Origin: Bradyrhizobium sp. 138 | GTDB lineage: Bacteria; Pseudomonadota; Alphaproteobacteria; Rhizobiales; Xanthobacteraceae | Assembly (NCBI RefSeq): GCF_023074075.1 | Contig: NZ_JADPKT010000073.1 | Location: forward strand, 1 to 64,000 | Direction: 5' to 3' | DNA length: 64,000 nt | Shown: in pieces, positions 60,666 to 64,000 of the stretch | How positions within the stretch are numbered: the first letter of the stretch is position 1 | Layout of the letters: each line of letters opens with the position of its first letter | The notes under the pieces: model-generated | Told to the model about the DNA's origin: nothing | The model's database searches: none | What the model saw: the letters and a program-made list of their open reading frames with translations, nothing else | Translations under genes and position numbers: made by a program

Positions 60666-61085
60666 TTATCGCCCGTACATTCCGGGCGCGCGTGCGCCGT
60701 TCGGATAGCACTGTCCCTGCGAATAATTGTAATCGTAGCCGTCCGGACAGAGCCCGCCGCGTCGGCCGTAATAATCGGGCCGCCCGTAGGCGCCGGGTGC
60801 GCGCGCCGTGTTCGGATAGCAACTGCCATTCGAGTAATTGTAGTCGTAACCGTGCGGACAAAGGCCGCCGCGGCGCCCATAGCCTGGTCCTTGATCGCGG
60901 GTATAGACACCCGGCGCATGATAGTCGTTGGGGTAGCAGCGGCCGTTCGAGTGGTTGAAATCATAGCCGTGCGGACATTGCCCGCCCGGACCACCTCTGA
61001 ACTGAACTTGCTCCACCATGGGCTCCGGCGATGCCGCCGGCACGGTTGCAAATGCAAGCAGGCCAGCCAGCGCAAGCTCTATCAT
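60666..61085 (-). CDS. Secreted protein with three Cys/Gly/Tyr repeats
   Basis: 139 residues. A signal peptide (MIELALAGLLAFATVPAAS) is followed by three tandem repeats of about 37-39 residues, each with CPHGYDYNYSNGSCYPN-type core: GQCPHGYDFNHSNGRCYPN, GLCPHGYDYNYSNGSCYPN and GLCPDGYDYNYSQGQCYPN, linked by ARAPGAYGRPDYYGRRG. Each repeat has two Cys, probably one disulfide per repeat. Repeats 2 and 3 are closest, showing recent duplication. Likely exported to periplasm or surface. Function unknown. Confidence 0.7.
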   Translation of the reverse strand: MIELALAGLLAFATVPAASPEPMVEQVQFRGGPGGQCPHGYDFNHSNGRCYPNDYHAPGVYTRDQGPGYGRRGGLCPHGYDYNYSNGSCYPNTARAPGAYGRPDYYGRRGGLCPDGYDYNYSQGQCYPNGARAPGMYGR

Positions 61086-61247
61086 GACATCTCCTCCAAA
61101 TCACGGGGACAAGCCTAGCAGGATTCGTGTCCCACGAAACGACCCCCGGATTGAGCCATGGCCGGCCTGAACCATGCATGAACCGGTCCCGGACTGCGAC
61201 GATCCGCCGTTCCCCAAGCCACGCAAGAGCCTGCCTCGCGGCCCCCG

Positions 61248-61466
61248 CTAGATCGCCGTGGAATTCTCCGCCTTGAGCCGGCTGAGGCCTGCCTCGATGA
61301 TCGCGATCTCCTGGTCGATCTGGCCGATCGGCAGGCTGAAATCATAGCCGGACCTGCTCTTCAGATCGACCGCGAGCCGCTGCCTGTGCATCATCAGCTC
61401 GTCGAGCCCGCGGCGGTTCTTCAGCCGCACATAGCTGTCGACGATCTGCTCAATGGCGCTCGGCAT
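61248..61466 (-). CDS. Small helical hypothetical protein, 72 residues
   Basis: MPSAIEQIVDSYVRLKNRRG followed by LDELMMHRQRLAVDLKSRSG and ending LSRLKAENSTAI. Two charged helices with a short link YDFSLPIGQIDQE; a soluble helical hairpin. The open frame extends upstream to 61808, but this Met fits best. Frequent in alphaproteobacteria to my knowledge as an unnamed small protein; no function can be given. Confidence 0.6.
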   Translation of the reverse strand: MPSAIEQIVDSYVRLKNRRGLDELMMHRQRLAVDLKSRSGYDFSLPIGQIDQEIAIIEAGLSRLKAENSTAI

Positions 61467-61692
61467 GAATGTGTCCCGGCGAAAAGGCCCGCGCGGCGCA
61501 CCCACGCCGGCGGGACATTTCGGTGTCGCGGTACGCAATACAAATCCGCGACGGATTCGTCGATACGCCAGGCTGGTTGAGATCGTGTTACCATTCGATG
61601 ATTTCGTGACGCGCGGCATGAAAAGCCGCTGACGATTGCGCCAGAACCGGTCTGTCGGCCGCTTGCCATCCGACCGTGGCGGTGCGGCAACG

Positions 61693-61977
61693 CTAGTCGG
61701 TGACGCAGAAGTAAGTGCGCGGCCATCTGCGATAGGCGCTGTAACGGTAATACGGCCGGTAAGCGTAGCCGCGATAGAGCGCCGGCGGCTCCTCGCCGTA
61801 ATAGGCACGGTGATAGAAATTGGTCACCGACCCACGGGCGCAACGATAGCTATCCCAGGTCGGCCCCACGAACGGCGCGATCCCGGTTTCGGGCGGCACG
61901 GTCGGGTACGGCCCGCCCGCATGGGCCGAATTGGCTGCATACAGTGTCGCGAAAAGGAAAAACCAGGCGCTTCGCAT
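61693..61977 (-). CDS. Small secreted Tyr/Arg-rich protein, 94 residues
   Basis: From MRSAWFFLFATLYAANSAHA (signal peptide) with GGGAG 7 bases before the ATG. The mature part has GTGAIPF-like IAPFVGPTWDSYRCARGS, then the aromatic stretch YRGYAYRPYYRYSAYRRWPR and ends TYFCVTD. Two Cys could pair. No family is recognised; probably periplasmic or surface. Confidence 0.6.
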   Translation of the reverse strand: MRSAWFFLFATLYAANSAHAGGPYPTVPPETGIAPFVGPTWDSYRCARGSVTNFYHRAYYGEEPPALYRGYAYRPYYRYSAYRRWPRTYFCVTD

Positions 61978-62170
61978 GCGCTCGCTCCCGAGCCGGTGCA
62001 GTGCCGCCATGGAAGCACCTCAAGGGCCGGCAGCGCAATCATGGCGTTCATCGCAGCCAGCGCCTCGGCGCATTGTTGATAACCCGCGCAAACGCCGTGC
62101 GGGTGGTGACAGGGCGTCGGGACGTGTTATCGGGGGGATGACGCAGTTGCGAGACCGGATCGGAAGACCC

Positions 62171-62758
62171 ATGCGCATTACCCTCGTCGGCTCCCGCCAT
62201 TTCGGCGTGACCACCCTGAACATGCTCCGGGAGCACAGCGTCTCGATCGTCCGGGTCGTGGTGGCCGATGCCGAGGATCGCCTCGCCGCGACCGCAACGG
62301 CGGCCGGCATCGAGGTCGCGGTCCAGGCCAATCCGAAGCTGGTGGTGGCCTCCGAGATTGGCCCCGATACCGATCTGATCATCACGGCGCACAGCCACGC
62401 TCGGATCGGCAAGGACGCGCTCGCCGCCGCCCAGCTCGGCGGCATCGGTTATCACCCCTCGCTGCTGCCGCGCCATCGCGGCAAGGCCGCCGTGGAATGG
62501 ACCATCAAGGAAGGCGATCCGATCGCCGGCGGCACGATCTACCACCTCGCCGACCGCATGGACGCCGGCGCGATCGCCGCCCAGGACTGGTGCTTCGTCA
62601 AGAAGGGCGAGACGGCGCGGGAGCTGTGGGAACGCGCGCTAGCGCCCCTCGGTCTCAAATTGCTGGCCGACGTGATCGACTACGCCAAGGTCCACAAGGC
62701 GCTGCCCGCCAAGACTCAGGACGAGCAGTTCGCGACCTCCGCGCCAAGCCTGTCTTAA
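62171..62758 (+). CDS. Formyltransferase-like protein with altered active site
   Basis: 195 residues from MRITLVGSRHFGVTTLNMLR; ATG 62138 is in frame and an alternative start. It is the hydrolase/transferase domain of the methionyl-tRNA/GAR formyltransferase superfamily, with GIGYHPSLLPRHRGKAAVEW and GGTIYHLADRMDAGAIAAQD. The catalytic His and Asp are kept, but the Asn of the N-x-H motif is Gly (GYH). No C-terminal tRNA-binding domain is present, so it is not Fmt. It may act on another formyl or sugar substrate or have lost transfer activity. A small terminator lies about 85 bases downstream. Confidence 0.8.
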   Translation: MRITLVGSRHFGVTTLNMLREHSVSIVRVVVADAEDRLAATATAAGIEVAVQANPKLVVASEIGPDTDLIITAHSHARIGKDALAAAQLGGIGYHPSLLPRHRGKAAVEWTIKEGDPIAGGTIYHLADRMDAGAIAAQDWCFVKKGETARELWERALAPLGLKLLADVIDYAKVHKALPAKTQDEQFATSAPSLS

Positions 62759-62841
62759 AGCCCCTCTCCTGACGTTTACCCTTAATGTGAAGCTGCATTG
62801 ATTCTGCTTCCAAAATTGGCGCCGGAAACGCAAATAAACCA

Positions 62842-62863
62842 TTGTTCCCACAGGAACAATTTT
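62842..62863 (+). terminator. Weak terminator after the formyltransferase-like gene
   Basis: Perfect 7-base stem TTGTTCC-CACA-GGAACAA followed by TTTT. The A/T content makes it weak, and it could instead be an operator-like palindrome for the gene at 62945. Confidence 0.5.
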
Positions 62864-62944
62864 CGATTTGGCGCCGCAACAAATTTCCGTCACATTTGAT
62901 CCAGATAAGCGACAGCATATCAGACAGATTCAAGGACGGAATTT

Positions 62945-63295
62945 ATGCGTTTTGCTCGCATCGCGGTGTTCTGTGCCGCCTCAGTTTTCACCGGCACCCT
63001 CGCCGCTTCCGCCTTTGCCCAGACCCCTTATGACGGCAACTGGCACGTCACGATCGTAACCAAGAGCGGCTCCTGCGAGCCCACCGCGAGCTCCATGCTG
63101 ACGGTTGCCGACGGCAAGATCACTGCGCCCGGCGCTAACGTTTCCGGCACCATCGGCAGCGGGGGACTTGTGAAAGTTTCGATCAATGGTGCATATGCTA
63201 ACGGTCAACTCAGCGGCAACGCCGGATCGGGGAAGTGGAATGGAGCATCTGCAGGCATACCGTGCAGCGGGCGATGGGAAGCATCGCGCCAATAA
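62945..63295 (+). CDS. Small secreted protein, paralogue of the gene at 569
   Basis: 116 residues. Signal peptide MRFARIAVFCAASVFTGTLA, cleaved near AFA-QT. The mature domain reads YDGNWHVTIVTKSGSCEPT, then GKITAPGANVSGTIGSGGLV and ends SGKWNGASAGIPCSGRWEAS. Its start, Cys placement and W-x2-x-C-x-G-x-W ending match the protein at 569-925. The 3' end overlaps the next gene by 56 bases in another frame. Function unknown; exported. Confidence 0.75.
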   Translation: MRFARIAVFCAASVFTGTLAASAFAQTPYDGNWHVTIVTKSGSCEPTASSMLTVADGKITAPGANVSGTIGSGGLVKVSINGAYANGQLSGNAGSGKWNGASAGIPCSGRWEASRQ

Positions 63296-63785
63296 ACCAA
63301 TTGAGGCTCGCGCCCGGAACCGGCGGCTGCTGTTTGCGGCCGCCGTTTTGTTTGTGGCGGCGTTCGCGAACACTGAAAGTAACGCGCAGGCCGGCCCGTT
63401 CGCCCCGCTGGCGGGCAGCTGGAGCGGCGCTGGCACCGTGATCCTGGACGACGGCTCGACCGAACGGATCCGCTGCCGGGCCAAATACGCCCCGATCGGC
63501 CCGACCCTGGAGATGTCGCTGACCTGTGCCAGCGACGCCTACAAGTTCATCCTCGGCGCCAACGTGAAGTCTGAAGGCGGCGCCATCGCCGGCAGTTGGT
63601 CCGAGACCAGCCGCAATATCTCTGGCTCGCTCCAGGGCCGCGGCGCCGGCGGCAATTACGAGCTGGTTGCCTCCACCGCCGGCTTCAATGCCAACATCTC
63701 GCTGAAGACGAGCGGCAACAAGCAGAGCGTGTCGATACGCGCGGATAGCCAGTTCCGCGGCGCCAACGTCTCGCTTTCGAAATAA
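63240..63785 (+). CDS. Secreted protein with a heme-protein-like/avidin-like beta domain, unknown function
   Basis: 181 residues from ATG 63240 (GGGGAAG lies just before it), starting within the preceding gene. A basic N-terminus is followed by a hydrophobic segment LLFAAAVLFVAAFANTESNA, then a beta-rich domain: FAPLAGSWSGAGTVILDDGS, RIRCRAKYAPIGPTLEMSL and GSLQGRGAGGNYELV. The W-S-G-x-G-T opening and repeated strands look like a small barrel that recurs, to my knowledge, in rhizobial secreted proteins of unknown function. Translational coupling with the preceding small secreted gene is likely. A strong terminator follows. Confidence 0.7.
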   Translation: MEHLQAYRAAGDGKHRANKPIEARARNRRLLFAAAVLFVAAFANTESNAQAGPFAPLAGSWSGAGTVILDDGSTERIRCRAKYAPIGPTLEMSLTCASDAYKFILGANVKSEGGAIAGSWSETSRNISGSLQGRGAGGNYELVASTAGFNANISLKTSGNKQSVSIRADSQFRGANVSLSK

Positions 63786-63808
63786 GACGTCAGCACGCAG
63801 CACGACAA

Positions 63809-63840
63809 TCGACCCAGCGACCGCGCCGGGTCGATTTTTT
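63809..63840 (+). terminator. Rho-independent terminator
   Basis: Stem TCGACCC / GGGTCGA with a GC-rich loop, followed by six T. It ends the two-gene secreted protein unit and abuts the stop of the convergent RidA-type gene. Confidence 0.8.
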
Positions 63841-64000
63841 CATGCGCCCGGCACGAACGCCGTGACCTCGATCTCGACCTTGGCCCGTTCGTCGACGAGG
63901 CCGCCGATGTAGAGCAGCGTCGAAGGCGGGAAATTGCGTCCGAGCGTATCCTTCCAGGCGGCACCGATGCCGGCGCCTGCCCCCTCATACTCGCTGCGGC
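63840..64000 (-). CDS. RidA (YjgF/YER057c) family protein, C-terminal part
   Basis: The gene runs off the right edge; 53 residues are visible, ending FVPGA and TGA (63842-63840). GAAWKDTLGRNFPPSTLLYI, GGLVDERAKVEIEVTAFVPG match the RidA C-terminal pattern (F-P-x-x-T...V...L...A-x-V-E-I-E). RidA proteins deaminate reactive enamines and imines; more distant members have other roles. The N-terminus and active-site Arg cannot be fully judged. Confidence 0.8.
   Translation of the reverse strand, partial: RSEYEGAGAGIGAAWKDTLGRNFPPSTLLYIGGLVDERAKVEIEVTAFVPGA

Overview
The window reads as chromosomal DNA of a Bradyrhizobium-type alphaproteobacterium. The evidence is the high GC content with GC-rich third codon positions, an intact ndvB-ndvD-ndvC-like locus for cyclic beta-(1,3),(1,6)-glucan, phosphatidylcholine synthase, a NasS/NasT nitrate-sensing pair, and many intergenic palindromes of the GTAGGGTGGGCAAAG and CATTGCGAGC...GAAGCAATCCAGA types. 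I see no phage, plasmid, transposase, integrase or CRISPR genes. The species cannot be fixed from the sequence alone.

Layout. 1-2.8 kb: the end of a DUF2147 protein, a small secreted protein, and a vanadium-haloperoxidase-like gene whose 5' end looks frameshifted. 2.9-6.9 kb: a mandelonitrile-lyase-like cupin and an RraA-family protein (-), then the 5-oxoprolinase genes pxpB-pxpC-pxpA (+). 7-13 kb: a 50-residue membrane protein between two inverted copies of a palindromic repeat, then nitrate/nitrite assimilation on the minus strand (nasT-nasS-nirA-flavoprotein reductase). The nirA leader carries a sigma54-like site and a possible SD-masking pairing. 13-17 kb: rimO, an immunity-like orphan, and argD preceded by an Arg-rich short ORF and a terminator that together look like an attenuator. 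17-23 kb: quinone reductase, TerC, Pcs, a UbiH-type hydroxylase, an AEC transporter, HspQ and an IalB-type protein. 23.6-28.3 kb: a peptide-binding protein, a degenerate AMP-binding protein and a degenerate receiver/GGDEF protein. 28.4-34.5 kb: mfd and sdhE facing recG.

34.9-43 kb: serine hydrolase, DUF1932 dehydrogenase, DUF502 membrane protein, glmS and glmU (the two ends of UDP-GlcNAc synthesis, with a small opposite-strand gene between them), and a SPOR-like membrane protein. 43.3-49.4 kb: small secreted and membrane proteins, then ndvC (-), ndvD-like (+) and ndvB (+). 49.75 kb: tRNA-Lys(UUU). 49.8-53.5 kb: a sparsely coding accessory stretch of very small genes, decayed repeats and a fragment resembling the mfd paralogue's C-terminus. 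53.6-56.9 kb: a second, divergent Mfd. 57-64 kb: many small proteins (zinc ribbons, secreted Cys-repeat protein, Nudix, AI-2E-type permease), a formyltransferase-like protein lacking the usual catalytic Asn, two small secreted proteins (one a paralogue of the gene at 569), and the end of a RidA-family gene.

The most interesting regulatory signal is the candidate arginine leader-peptide attenuator at 15,725-15,880. The most interesting enzyme pairing is NirA with a CysJ-like reductase that carries a four-Cys Fe-S module in place of the FMN domain. All assignments come from reading translations and motifs by eye; no database search was run.
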